Shown here: one piece after another, positions 30,141 to 38,565 of the stretch | How positions within the stretch are numbered: the first letter of the stretch is position 1 | Layout of the letters: each line of letters opens with the position of its first letter | Source: Nitrospinia bacterium | GTDB lineage: Bacteria; Nitrospinota; Nitrospinia; Nitrospinales; JAJDAT01 | Length of the DNA: 64,000 nucleotides | Assembly: GCA_029261715.1 (NCBI GenBank) | Contig: JAJDAT010000005.1 | Location: 62,001-126,000, forward strand | Direction: 5' to 3' | Made by a program: the position numbers and the translations under genes | The notes under the pieces: generated by a model | Told to the model about the DNA's origin: nothing | What the model saw: only the letters and a program-made list of their open reading frames with translations | The model's database searches: none

Positions 30141-30345
30141 AAATGTCGAGGACTTTTAATCTTAATACATTTTTTAAGGCACATTGAAGTAATTCGGATT
30201 CGGGGTTTATCTTGGTCTTTTTTTAATATTTCGTTTGTGAGCGTTTATAGTCGCTAGGCTGACGAAAAGTTTTTTAGCTATTTTGGCGGTCTTAAACCCT
30301 AAGGCGAAGAGGCAAAGAATTTGAAGCTCCGGTTGGTCAGTACAT
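30141..30345 (-). pseudogene. Remnant of a LuxR-type response regulator (3' part)
   Basis: This stretch is closely similar, base for base, to 29040-29245, which encodes the helix-turn-helix half of the intact regulator. Reading the minus strand gives recognisable LTNR...LQILCLFALGFKTAKIAKKLF...INAHKRNI in two frames: one base is missing at the NREL position and bases are missing in the A-run after KRNI, so the frame breaks at least twice and stops appear. The receiver half is not recognisable. It is a decayed copy of the 29032-29682 gene. Confidence 0.85.
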
Positions 30346-30489
30346 CATTTATATCAAATAAATTTGATCTTTTGTCGTACGGAGGGAATATTTAAAGCTA
30401 GAAGTCTAGAGTTTGAGATGGCAAGTATTAATATGTAGAAAGACTTTCAGTCTTTTAAATTCCTAATAATAAAGTTTTATTTAGGCTTT

Positions 30490-31134
30490 TTATCCAACCC
30501 AGTATTGTAAATAATATTTAATTAGCTCGACAGAGTTTTTCATTTTCATTTTGCGAAGAATATTGGATTTATGTGTGCTAACAGTGGACCAGCTTAACCC
30601 CAACTGCTGAGCGATTTGAGAGGTTTTATTTCCTTTGGCAATTAAAATAAAAATTTGGAGTTCTCGTTGTGAAAGAGACAAGTGTTTATAGTTTTGAGGC
30701 TTGTCGGGAGATGTATTTAAATTTTTATTAATGATTTTATGGTTAAAAACCTTTTCCCCCTGCATAACTTTTAGAAGAGCTTCTGATAGTATTTGTGGCG
30801 AGGTTAAGTTATCGACATATCCATCTGCTTCTGCTTTGAATATTTGAAGAATAAACTCTTCTTCAGAAAACAAACCAGTGACTAGTATTGGTAAAGAAGG
30901 ATCAATACCTTTAATCATTTTTATTAAATTGAATCCTTTTTCACCTAAATAAAATAAATCCAAAATAATTGTTTGGTAATAATTTTTCCAGATTTCATTG
31001 GAGGTTAAATCGCCGTCATTTTCTTCAAAATAAATTATTCCATTGTTTATGGTTGATAAAATCTTCTTCAATCCTTTTCTGTAAACTGGATGTGGATTAA
31101 TTATCAGTACTCTTTTTGCTGAACTTGTTTCCAA
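30490..31134 (-). CDS. LuxR-type response regulator with degenerate receiver
   Basis: 214-residue protein with a receiver and a LuxR helix-turn-helix (LSQRELQIFILIAKGNKTSQ; VSTHKSNILRKM). The phosphoacceptor D59 (IILDLFYLG) is kept, but the metal-binding acidic pair is replaced (IINPHPVY) and the conserved Lys is an Asn (GYVDNLTS, N109). Such a receiver may not be switched by ordinary phosphorylation. The start is a TTG with GAGGTG five bases before it, overlapping nothing. Paralogue of the gene at 29032. Confidence 0.88.
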   Translation of the reverse strand: METSSAKRVLIINPHPVYRKGLKKILSTINNGIIYFEENDGDLTSNEIWKNYYQTIILDLFYLGEKGFNLIKMIKGIDPSLPILVTGLFSEEEFILQIFKAEADGYVDNLTSPQILSEALLKVMQGEKVFNHKIINKNLNTSPDKPQNYKHLSLSQRELQIFILIAKGNKTSQIAQQLGLSWSTVSTHKSNILRKMKMKNSVELIKYYLQYWVG

Positions 31135-31530
31135 AATACACCTCGAAGAAATTAGAATATCGATGCTTGTAGCTTTTTATTTGTTCTTACTATAACTAAT
31201 TACTTTTGAATACAAAAACTAATTTAATGTTTAGATAGGAATTTTAAGTTGATACTTTAGAATAATGGCAAGGAGTATACCTTTTTTGATTTTTTGAATT
31301 TCCTTAATAAATAAGGAATGTTTTTTCAGGAATAAGGAGCTTAAGTAGGGACGCTTAATAATTATTCTTTTTTAAAGGAAATGCATAAAAAACGGGCAAG
31401 TAGGCTTGAGGAAGATTTAAGTGGTTGTGGGGAATTAATTCGGAGCTCTTGGTTTTTTAGTCGTTTGTAAAGCTAATCGAAGTATGCCTAACTATTGTCT
31501 TAGGAAAGAATAGATGACAACTCATAAAGA
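31135..31530. other. Intergenic region with one plus-strand hairpin
   Basis: About 396 bases. The only structure I see is a 7-base-pair stem (31300-31306 with 31312-31318) followed by six T residues on the plus strand (31321-31326), which looks like an intrinsic terminator although no plus-strand gene precedes it. The promoter for the regulator at 31134 should lie near its right end. Confidence 0.4.
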
Positions 31531-32856
31531 TTATTGGAGAATTTTGTCTGAGCCTAGCTTGGACATTTTGCCTTTTAATATTCCGCGAGTAGTTTGATCA
31601 ATTTTTTTTTGTTTTTTCCCTACTACCTTGGCGTCATTGGAACGGGAAGGTAACGACTTAAAGCTCTCTGTGTACCATGATTTAATTTTTTGAAAATAAA
31701 TTACGATAAAATCTTCGATTTGATTTAAAAAACGGAATGGAATTTCTCTGTGCATTTTAGATACTAAGTAGTAGGCGACTAACATTGCTATAAGGTTAGG
31801 AATCCATACAGAAACTAACGAATTAATTTTTCCAAGGCTCCCTAAATTTTGCGTTGCTATCAAACCAACGTAATAAACTAAAATTGCCACGGCACTAATG
31901 GAAAAACTACCTGATTTTCCTGACCGGCTAGATTTTACACCCAAGGGGGCGCCAATGAATCCAAATAGAAGGCAGGTAAAAGGTAAAGAGAATTTTTTAC
32001 TTAATTCAACTTCTTCGTAATTGGTTTTAGAGCCTTCAGCTTTAAGGCGTTTTATTTTCTTTCTAAGTTCGGAAAAGGAGAGCTCCCGGTTGCCTTTCAT
32101 TGCTTTTCTTTGGAGGTCTTGAGATTTTGGAAGCGCTAAAGTAAGGTCGTACCGGTCAAACTTTAATATCTGATAATGCCTCCTTTTTTCGCTTAGCTCA
32201 TGAATTGTGCCATTTGTTAAATTAAGTTGGATTCGGAGAGTTTTTGGGTCGGAAACAATTTTTCCTTCTTCCGCCAGAATAACTTTTGGCGTTTGTGTTT
32301 GAGTTGAATCAGCTATAAAGATCTTTTTTAAATGATGATCGCTTTCTTTATTTTCTATCAAAATAACCAAGTTATCGAAATCTTTATTAAAAACATCTTC
32401 CTTGATATCGAAGTTGATTCTGTTTTGTAAAATATCGTAAATTATTTGTTTAAATGATTGGTTTCCCCAGGGCAAGGCATAAAACATTATAAAGTTAGTC
32501 GCAATATAAGCGGCTATGGAGAAAACTAAAACAGGCCTCATGAGTCTAAGAAAACTGAACCCGCTAGCTTTCATTGCGATTAATTCGCTGTCTCCTGAAA
32601 ACTGACTAAAGGCGACTACAGCGGCAACCATTACGCTCATCGGGATAGTCAGAGCCAAAAATGCTGGAGAAATATACAGCATCATTAAGCAGACCTCAGT
32701 GAACTCAACGCCTTTATTTATGATTAACTCGGTTAGAAAGAGGATCTTATCGAGAAAAAGGATAGCTGTTAAAGCTGTGACGCTTAAGGTAAATATTTTG
32801 AGGAGTTCTTGAATGATATATCTATCAATAGTGGTCATTACGGATAATCTAGACAC
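31531..32856 (-). CDS. lptF: LptF/LptG-type LPS export permease
   Basis: Permease subunit of the LptB2FG complex that extracts lipopolysaccharide from the inner membrane. The 441-residue product has the family start TIDRYIIQELLKIFTLSVTA, three N-terminal membrane segments with ALTIPMSVMVAAVVAFSQFS and SELIAMKASGFSFLRL, a periplasmic beta-jellyroll-like middle (~150-270) and three C-terminal membrane segments including LPFTCLLFGFIGAPLGV. I cannot tell LptF from LptG with certainty; the order fits LptF. The GTG at 32856 and an internal ATG at 32838 are both possible starts. The C-terminal tail is about 70 residues, longer than usual. Confidence 0.88.
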   Translation of the reverse strand: MSRLSVMTTIDRYIIQELLKIFTLSVTALTAILFLDKILFLTELIINKGVEFTEVCLMMLYISPAFLALTIPMSVMVAAVVAFSQFSGDSELIAMKASGFSFLRLMRPVLVFSIAAYIATNFIMFYALPWGNQSFKQIIYDILQNRINFDIKEDVFNKDFDNLVILIENKESDHHLKKIFIADSTQTQTPKVILAEEGKIVSDPKTLRIQLNLTNGTIHELSEKRRHYQILKFDRYDLTLALPKSQDLQRKAMKGNRELSFSELRKKIKRLKAEGSKTNYEEVELSKKFSLPFTCLLFGFIGAPLGVKSSRSGKSGSFSISAVAILVYYVGLIATQNLGSLGKINSLVSVWIPNLIAMLVAYYLVSKMHREIPFRFLNQIEDFIVIYFQKIKSWYTESFKSLPSRSNDAKVVGKKQKKIDQTTRGILKGKMSKLGSDKILQ

Positions 32857-32874
32857 TAGAAAGAACTCGCAAGC

Positions 32875-33108
32875 TTAAGAGGATTGAGATTCGGAATTTG
32901 GATTGGAGGAGTCGCTTTCTATTTGCCGCAAAAGAATAACTATAAAAAAACCTGCGGATATTAGTCCGGTTCCTAAGAAAAACATAGAACTCAGATCTTT
33001 TAGCGTTCTAGAAAGGGATCCGAGAGTAGAAAAAAACCACGCGCCACAAGTTCCAAGAGCCAGGGAAATTATTGTAAAAATAATTAAACTGGGGATTTTT
33101 AGTTTCAT
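32875..33108 (-). CDS. Small membrane protein, 77 aa
   Basis: 77-residue protein with two predicted membrane segments (LIIFTIISLALGTCGAWFF and MFFLGTGLISAGFFIVILL) and a short polar C-terminal tail rich in Ser and Asn. No family is recognised; the two-segment pattern resembles small AtpZ-like or envelope proteins, but nothing decides between them. It lies 18 bases upstream of the LptF gene on the same strand, so the two are probably co-transcribed. Confidence 0.7.
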   Translation of the reverse strand: MKLKIPSLIIFTIISLALGTCGAWFFSTLGSLSRTLKDLSSMFFLGTGLISAGFFIVILLRQIESDSSNPNSESQSS

Positions 33109-33207
33109 AAGAAAGCGGATCGAATTATTATTGCATTAGAAACTAGTCCCAAATCGAGCTTAGGACTTCCTTTGCCTTAATGATAAACCCTTAGTCGGTT
33201 TTAATAA

Positions 33208-34110
33208 ATGGAAAAAGATGAAAAAAATATTATAAGCGAGCGTAGAACACCTGGAAAAAGAAGACTTCCCGATTGGCTAAAAGCTCCTTTACCAAGTGGC
33301 CAAAATTATTTTCGATTGAAGGGATTATTAAAGCGCTATGGGCTTAATACAGTTTGCGAATCAGCGAGTTGCCCAAACGTTGGAACTTGCTGGGACATGG
33401 GAACGCTGACTATTATGATTCTCGGCGATGCATGCACTCGATCTTGTCAGTTTTGCGACGTTTTTACGGACCGACCTCAGCCGCCAAGTAAAGATGAGCC
33501 AAAAGAAGTTGCGGAAATGTTGTCTGCCCTAGGTTTAAACTATGCAGTGATAACGTCTGTAGATCGAGATGATTTATTAGATGGGGGAGCGGATCATTGG
33601 AATCAGACCTTGGTAGAAATTAGAGAAAAATGCTCAGAATTGAAAATTGAAGCTTTGATCCCTGATTTCCGTGGTGATGAGCGTCATATTGGTCGTGTTT
33701 GCGAGGCGAATCCAGATGTGTTGGCACATAATTTGGAAACGGTAGCTTCTTTGCAAGCCACAGTTAGACCGCAATGCCGCTATGAATGGTCTCTCAAAAC
33801 TTTAGAGTTTGCGAAGTCCAATTACGGAATGATCACGAAAAGTGGAATGATGCTTGGGATGGGAGAAAGCTCGGAAGAAGTTGTACAGGCGATGAAAGAC
33901 TTAGTAAGTGTGGGTTGTAGAATTCTTTCCTTGGGCCAATATCTAAGGCCTTCGATGAAACATTTAGAAGTTGTTGAATTCATTCCTCCAGAAAAATTTA
34001 ACGAATACAAATCTATTGGGGAGTCTTTAGGATTCGATCATGTTGAAGCAGGACCTTTGGTTCGCAGCTCTTACATGGCTGAAAAGCAAGCGGCTCAAGT
34101 AGTGAAATAA
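33208..34110 (+). CDS. lipA: Lipoyl synthase LipA
   Basis: Radical SAM enzyme that inserts two sulfurs into the octanoyl group on lipoate-dependent enzymes. The 300-residue product has the auxiliary cluster motif C50-x4-C55-x5-C61 and the radical SAM motif C76-x3-C80-x2-C83 (CTRSCQFC), and ends with the RSSY motif (VRSSYMAEKQA) whose Ser ligates the auxiliary cluster. All cluster ligands are present. No clear SD before the ATG. The octanoyl transferase LipB is not next to it. Confidence 0.97.
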   Translation: MEKDEKNIISERRTPGKRRLPDWLKAPLPSGQNYFRLKGLLKRYGLNTVCESASCPNVGTCWDMGTLTIMILGDACTRSCQFCDVFTDRPQPPSKDEPKEVAEMLSALGLNYAVITSVDRDDLLDGGADHWNQTLVEIREKCSELKIEALIPDFRGDERHIGRVCEANPDVLAHNLETVASLQATVRPQCRYEWSLKTLEFAKSNYGMITKSGMMLGMGESSEEVVQAMKDLVSVGCRILSLGQYLRPSMKHLEVVEFIPPEKFNEYKSIGESLGFDHVEAGPLVRSSYMAEKQAAQVVK

Positions 34111-34202
34111 ATCTGATTAATACCGTCAAAATAAAAACGGCATGATGATTGCTCTATAGAGTGTTAGCAATAAAATTGTCAAAATTTAGACGGAGATAGG
34201 CT

Positions 34203-35027
34203 ATGTTTTCGTTTCCAGATCCTATTATAGGCGCTAAAGGCGCATTGACCTCCGGTCAACGTTCTATGCAAACGCCGCCTGATAAGGTTGATTTTCAAAA
34301 GTTTTTGAAAGATTCACAGATGAAGGCGTTACAAGTTTTTGGTTCTTCAGAAAAATCCAGTGAAATGGGAGGTGTTAACCCATTTAAAAGTCATTTTTGG
34401 ATTTTGAATAGTATGAATAAAGGCTTAGGTTTGGGTGGTTCGGATAATTCCGAAACAGAAGCCTTTTCTTCGTCTAGAATTGATAAAGCGTATGGTTTAC
34501 AAGAAGCCTCCAAAATATCAGTCCTAGGAGAGTTAGAAACCGAAACTAGCCAAAATACCGATATCTTATCATTAGCTAAAGATACGGCTAAAAAATATGG
34601 AATTCCAGAATCTTTTTTTCTGAAATTGATTAAAAGCGAGTCTAATTTTGATCCTGCGGCTAAAAGCCCAAAAGGAGCGATGGGATTAGGGCAACTGATG
34701 CCAAAAACGGCGGAAGAATTGGGATTGCGAATTGACGACGACGGTAATCCAGGTTCTGTTTGGGATCCAAAATCTAACTTAGACGCGTCGGCAGATTATC
34801 TAGATCGATTGCAAAAGCTATATCGTTCTAAAGGAGTTGACTCAGAAGAAGTTTGGAAGTTGTCGGCAGGAGCTTACAACGCGGGCATGGGAAATATTCA
34901 AAAAGCGATTGATAAGATGCCAGATGATTCTGCTTTAAAGTGGGATAACGTTGCGGACGTATTGCCCGAAGTTACTGGCAGATCTTCTCAAGAAACGATT
35001 AACTATGTCGGAAAAATATTTGCTTAG
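34203..35027 (+). CDS. Lytic transglycosylase (SLT domain)
   Basis: 274-residue protein with a C-terminal SLT/goose-lysozyme-like domain (~135-270): the catalytic Glu lies in IKSESNFDPAAKSP, followed by GAMGLGQLMPKTAEELG, NLDASADYLDRLQ and AGAYNAGMGNIQ. These enzymes cleave the MurNAc-GlcNAc bond of peptidoglycan. The N-terminal 130 residues are low-complexity and polar and carry no signal peptide or lipobox, which is unusual for an enzyme that must reach the periplasm; flagellar or secretion-linked SLT proteins can be exported by other routes. It follows lipA by 92 bases. Confidence 0.88.
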   Translation: MFSFPDPIIGAKGALTSGQRSMQTPPDKVDFQKFLKDSQMKALQVFGSSEKSSEMGGVNPFKSHFWILNSMNKGLGLGGSDNSETEAFSSSRIDKAYGLQEASKISVLGELETETSQNTDILSLAKDTAKKYGIPESFFLKLIKSESNFDPAAKSPKGAMGLGQLMPKTAEELGLRIDDDGNPGSVWDPKSNLDASADYLDRLQKLYRSKGVDSEEVWKLSAGAYNAGMGNIQKAIDKMPDDSALKWDNVADVLPEVTGRSSQETINYVGKIFA

Positions 35028-35081
35028 AAGTAGTATTTTGTAGGGGTGATAATGCTTTATCTAGTCCGCAATTTTGAACGC

Positions 35082-35393
35082 TTAATTTGCAGTTCTTTGC
35101 GCTCTTAGTGTCTTTGCGGTTTTAAGCTTTTCTGGATCGGCTTTATGATGGCAGAAGCCGCAGTATTCCATGGGGCGATGTGGCATTATTGGCGCTTGTT
35201 CGATTTTGACCATGTGACATTGCAGGCAGTCTGTGGGAACGACTGCCGTGCTATGGGCTTCCGATTGGCTCAGTTGGGGCGCGGCATTGAAAAAGGCGAT
35301 TAATATACCGCCCACTGTCACGACGCCGATAATCGTCATGAAATTGCTAAAAATTCCAGCCGCTTTTTTTTCGCTTTGTTTGTTGGTGGCCAT
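35082..35393 (-). CDS. Membrane-anchored diheme c-type cytochrome
   Basis: 103-residue protein with a cytoplasmic Lys-rich N-terminus, one membrane helix (residues ~19-36, MTIIGVVTVGGILIAFF) and a periplasmic part with two haem c motifs, CLQCH (56-60) and CGFCH (78-82), followed by further His (HRP, CHH) that could serve as axial ligands. It looks like a small electron-transfer subunit, perhaps donating or accepting electrons for a periplasmic reductase, but no such partner is nearby. It starts two bases after the ridA stop codon, so the genes are coupled. Family not certain. Confidence 0.8.
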   Translation of the reverse strand: MATNKQSEKKAAGIFSNFMTIIGVVTVGGILIAFFNAAPQLSQSEAHSTAVVPTDCLQCHMVKIEQAPIMPHRPMEYCGFCHHKADPEKLKTAKTLRAQRTAN

Positions 35394-35395
35394 GG

Positions 35396-35776
35396 TTAGT
35401 CTGCGGCGATAACGTCGATTTCGACTTTAGCGCCTTTTGGTAAAGCCGCCACTTGAACGCACGCCCGCGCGGGTTTGCTTTCTCCAAAAAACTTTTCATA
35501 CACTCCATTCATCCTGGCGAAGTGATTCATGTCCGCCAAATAAACGTTGGTTTTGACAACGTTCGACATATCCATTCCTGCCGCTTTTAAAATCGCTTGA
35601 ACGTTATTGAGTGTTAGTTCCGTCTCTGCTTCAATTTCTCCAGATAAAAAATCGCCGGTTTTAGGGTCGAGGGCGATTTGTCCTGAACTATATAACATAT
35701 TGCCCAAGCGAATGGCTTGTTCGTAAGGGCCGATGGCGGCTGGAGCTTGGTCTGTTTTGATGATTTGTTTGGTCAT
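35396..35776 (-). CDS. ridA: RidA family enamine/imine deaminase
   Basis: 126-residue YjgF/RidA protein that hydrolyses reactive enamine/imine intermediates such as those released by threonine dehydratase. It has the family features IKTDQAPAAIGPYEQAIRLG, YSSGQIALDPKTGDF, LNNVQAILKAAGMDMSNVVK, and the conserved Arg region PARACVQVAALPKGAKVEID. Length and C-terminus are standard. It lies between recO upstream and the cytochrome gene downstream on the minus strand. Confidence 0.95.
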   Translation of the reverse strand: MTKQIIKTDQAPAAIGPYEQAIRLGNMLYSSGQIALDPKTGDFLSGEIEAETELTLNNVQAILKAAGMDMSNVVKTNVYLADMNHFARMNGVYEKFFGESKPARACVQVAALPKGAKVEIDVIAAD

Positions 35777-35812
35777 GACTTTCGTTTCCGTTGTGAATTT
35801 TTAGTTGTTAGT

Positions 35813-36568
35813 TTAAAGAGCGGCCATTTGTTTGATGAATGGATAGGAGCGCAATTCTCTGCCTAGGTTATAAGAGACTAATCTATGTGTGACGTTTTCT
35901 ATTTCTTTTTCCATACTCTTTGGAATTTTTAACCTTTGGCAATGCCGAATATCCATATTGATTAATTTTTTTACATAGTTGAGCGTTCCGGCTCGAATGT
36001 TTAACTCAACGCGCGTTTTGCGCAAGCACTTTTCACAAACGATACCGCCCATGCGAAAACTGAATCCCAAAATATTGCCTTCGGGAACTCGCGGACACGC
36101 TACACATTGGTTGAGCCTGGGACCGAATCCGGAAAGAGCCATTATACGTATCTCGAATAGCCGACGCAACGTTTCCAGCTGGGTGGTGTCTTTCAAGGCT
36201 TCGAACGCGTCTAGGAGAAACTGAAAGCATTCAGGAGAGCGTTGTCCTTCCTGAATAACATTATCCATAAGTTCGTTGAAATAAATTGCCGTATAAAATT
36301 TGGAAAAGTCTTCCCGTAGCCAGTGAAAAGATCGTATAACATCACTATGATTGAGTCTAAATATTTCCTGTTTTTCTTTGCCGAAATAAATGACAGAGAT
36401 AAAGGATAGAGGTTCTAAGGCGGCTCCAAATCGACTTTTAACCTTTCTTGCTGCTTTAGCGGCGCATTTTATCTTACCGTATTGCTCTGTAAAAAGGATT
36501 ACTAGTTTATCAGTCTCGGAGAGGTTGATTGTGCGCAATACGATCGCTTTGGCGCTAAACAGTCCCAT
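35813..36568 (-). CDS. recO: DNA repair protein RecO
   Basis: Annealing and mediator protein of the RecFOR pathway, loading RecA on SSB-covered DNA. The 251-residue product starts with the OB-fold (SAKAIVLRTINLSETDKLVI), carries the GKIKCAAKAARKVKSRFGAAL region, and has a zinc-finger-like set of four Cys (CVACPRVPEG ... GGIVCEKC) before the C-terminal helices. It overlaps the ogt gene by 14 bases and precedes ridA. Confidence 0.93.
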   Translation of the reverse strand: MGLFSAKAIVLRTINLSETDKLVILFTEQYGKIKCAAKAARKVKSRFGAALEPLSFISVIYFGKEKQEIFRLNHSDVIRSFHWLREDFSKFYTAIYFNELMDNVIQEGQRSPECFQFLLDAFEALKDTTQLETLRRLFEIRIMALSGFGPRLNQCVACPRVPEGNILGFSFRMGGIVCEKCLRKTRVELNIRAGTLNYVKKLINMDIRHCQRLKIPKSMEKEIENVTHRLVSYNLGRELRSYPFIKQMAAL

Positions 36569-37100
36569 TGGAGTTTTGTTCTAAATCAAGGAGAAACTGT
36601 TTGTAGGAGATACCCCCGGTATAACCGCCTAAGGCGCCGGATTCTCGAATAACTCGATGACAGGGGGTGAGAATGGAAATAGGGTTCTTCCCATTGGCGT
36701 TGCCGACAGCTCGGCATGCCTTTGGATTACCAATGGATTTAGCTAACCATGCATAGCTTCTGGTTTGACCAAAAGGAATTTTTCTTAAACCAGCCCAAAC
36801 TTTTTTTTGAAAAACAGTACCAACTCTTGGGTCGGTCTTAAAATCAAACTTTGTATTTTTACTTTTAAAGTAGAGTCGCAATTGAGATTTGATATCTTTA
36901 AAGGCTGAAGCTTTTTCAACCCAGGAACCTGAAAATTGAGTTTCGATATATTCTACAAAAGAATCAGGATTTTTTAATCCGAGTTTTAATCGGATCAACC
37001 CCTTTGAACTCCCTGCAATTCCTATTAAATCTAAAGGAGACTCAAAAAAAGAAAAATGCAGGGTTTCATCTTTTGAAAAATTAGAAAATTTGGAATTCAT
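36555..37100 (-). CDS. ogt: Methylated-DNA--protein-cysteine methyltransferase
   Basis: Single-use repair protein that removes alkyl groups from O6-guanine. The 181-residue product has the C-terminal signature ILTPCHRVIRESGALGGYTG with the acceptor Cys near residue 147, preceded by VGTVFQKKVWAGLRKIPFGQTRSY and the helix-turn-helix Arg finger AKSIGNPKACRAVGNANGKNP. The N-terminal domain is the usual poorly conserved type. It lacks an AdaA domain, so it is a stand-alone Ogt. It overlaps recO by 14 bases. Confidence 0.95.
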   Translation of the reverse strand: MNSKFSNFSKDETLHFSFFESPLDLIGIAGSSKGLIRLKLGLKNPDSFVEYIETQFSGSWVEKASAFKDIKSQLRLYFKSKNTKFDFKTDPRVGTVFQKKVWAGLRKIPFGQTRSYAWLAKSIGNPKACRAVGNANGKNPISILTPCHRVIRESGALGGYTGGISYKQFLLDLEQNSNGTV

Positions 37101-37335
37101 ATTTTAGGACCATTCGTATTGCAAGAATTAGTCGCTTAAGGATAGTTTTTTACGTAGATATGATATTTGTGTGGTTCGGAACGCCGCGAAAAGCCAAGTT
37201 TAATTATGTACCGCACCCAGGTTTGATATTTTCAATCTCGTCGATAAACCCGACCAAGCTTTGTTTTATAAAGTCTAAAAATGTAGAAATATAACTTAAT
37301 CAACATGTTAAGTGTTTTGATATATTGATTGTAGT

Positions 37336-38385
37336 TTAACAGCAAGCTCCTGAATTATCATAATCATTCTTTGTAGGCTCGGGGGTGCAATCGAAAGGGC
37401 CGTAATGCGTGGAAAAGTCGCCTACGATTTTGAAATGTTCTTTGTAGCGTGTTTCGCTCAACATGTTTGTAGTGTTTCCACAAATTGGAACAGGCATACC
37501 CTTTCTAAAAAGGTGATGGTCGTCTAATTCAAATTCATGAAGGTGACCTGGAATAGTTCCATTATAGTAGGCAACATGTCCAAAGTTTTCACAAATATCT
37601 TCTAAGTTGCATTTAAACGATCTGAAAACCGTCGAATAGAAATCAATCATTCCCGCTTTCTCTTCGATTTCTGGATTACCAAGATCTAAGCGAGTTTGGC
37701 TAACTGTGCGAAAATCTAAGAAGCCTACTTTTTGCATAATGCGTCGAAAATCTTCCAAATAAAGAGCGCCGCCCAAGCATTCTCCAACTACAACTGGATC
37801 GGTTTGCAGGTGTTTTGGAATTCTTCTTCCGGCATAAACATCAGAAAAATACAATTCTCCGCCAGGTTTTAAAACGCGAAATATTTCGCTAAAAACCTTT
37901 TCTTTATCTGGGGAAAGATTCAACACGCAGTTTGAGAAAATTAAGTCTATTGAATTATCTTCGATATCTACAGATTTTAAATCTTCGATACAGCCTTTTC
38001 TAAAATCGACGTTTGTTTCTGAATAACCAAAACGTTCCATATGGTAGGGAATATACTTGTTGGCAATAGCGAGTTGCTCATCAGTCATATCCACTCCGAT
38101 GATTTTGCCTTGAGCTCCGACCAACTGTGAAAACAAGTAACAATCTCTCCCCGTGCCAGACCCTAAATCTAGAATGGTGAGTCCTTCCAAGAGTGGAGGA
38201 ATGGAAGAGGCGCATCCGTAAAATCTTTCTTGAACTTCTTCGTGAATATTTTTTAGAAAGGGTTTGAGTTCGTTAGGTAAAGAATCTACAGGACAACAAA
38301 CTTTTGACTTTAGATCGTCGGTCTTTTGAATTGTTTGTCCATAATATTCTTGAACATCTTTTTGGATTTGAGCGATTTTGTTCAC
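37336..38385 (-). CDS. arsM: Arsenite S-adenosylmethionine methyltransferase
   Basis: Methylates arsenite stepwise. The 349-residue product has the SAM-binding ILDLGSGTGRDCYLFSQLVG, GVDMTDEQLAIAN, SNCVLNLSPDKEKVFSEIF with the ArsM-specific CVLNLSPDK, and PGGELYFSDVYAGRRIP. The substrate Cys residues are visible: VCCP near the N-terminus, GECLGGALY in the middle and a C-terminal CC. It lies 180 bases after arsS on the same strand; the pair together fits arsenosugar synthesis. No arsR or arsenite pump lies beside it. Confidence 0.94.
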   Translation of the reverse strand: MNKIAQIQKDVQEYYGQTIQKTDDLKSKVCCPVDSLPNELKPFLKNIHEEVQERFYGCASSIPPLLEGLTILDLGSGTGRDCYLFSQLVGAQGKIIGVDMTDEQLAIANKYIPYHMERFGYSETNVDFRKGCIEDLKSVDIEDNSIDLIFSNCVLNLSPDKEKVFSEIFRVLKPGGELYFSDVYAGRRIPKHLQTDPVVVGECLGGALYLEDFRRIMQKVGFLDFRTVSQTRLDLGNPEIEEKAGMIDFYSTVFRSFKCNLEDICENFGHVAYYNGTIPGHLHEFELDDHHLFRKGMPVPICGNTTNMLSETRYKEHFKIVGDFSTHYGPFDCTPEPTKNDYDNSGACC

Positions 38386-38565
38386 TAACTATCTCCTTAG
38401 TTCTAAAAAAGGAATTTTTAAGAGCGTCTACTTGAGTCTTTGGGGAGTGATTGCCGCCAAATCCAAGTTTCGATTTTATTTAATTAGTTTTTTAATTTTT
38501 TTATAGATAACTTGCTACAACTTTTTTTAATAAGTTTTAGTACGTCTAAAAAATTAAAATGGTTT

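Noticed and set aside
34150-34175. Hairpin between lipA and the transglycosylase gene
   Set aside because: The ATTGCT/AGCAAT arms are short, with no T-run directly after; not supported as a terminator.
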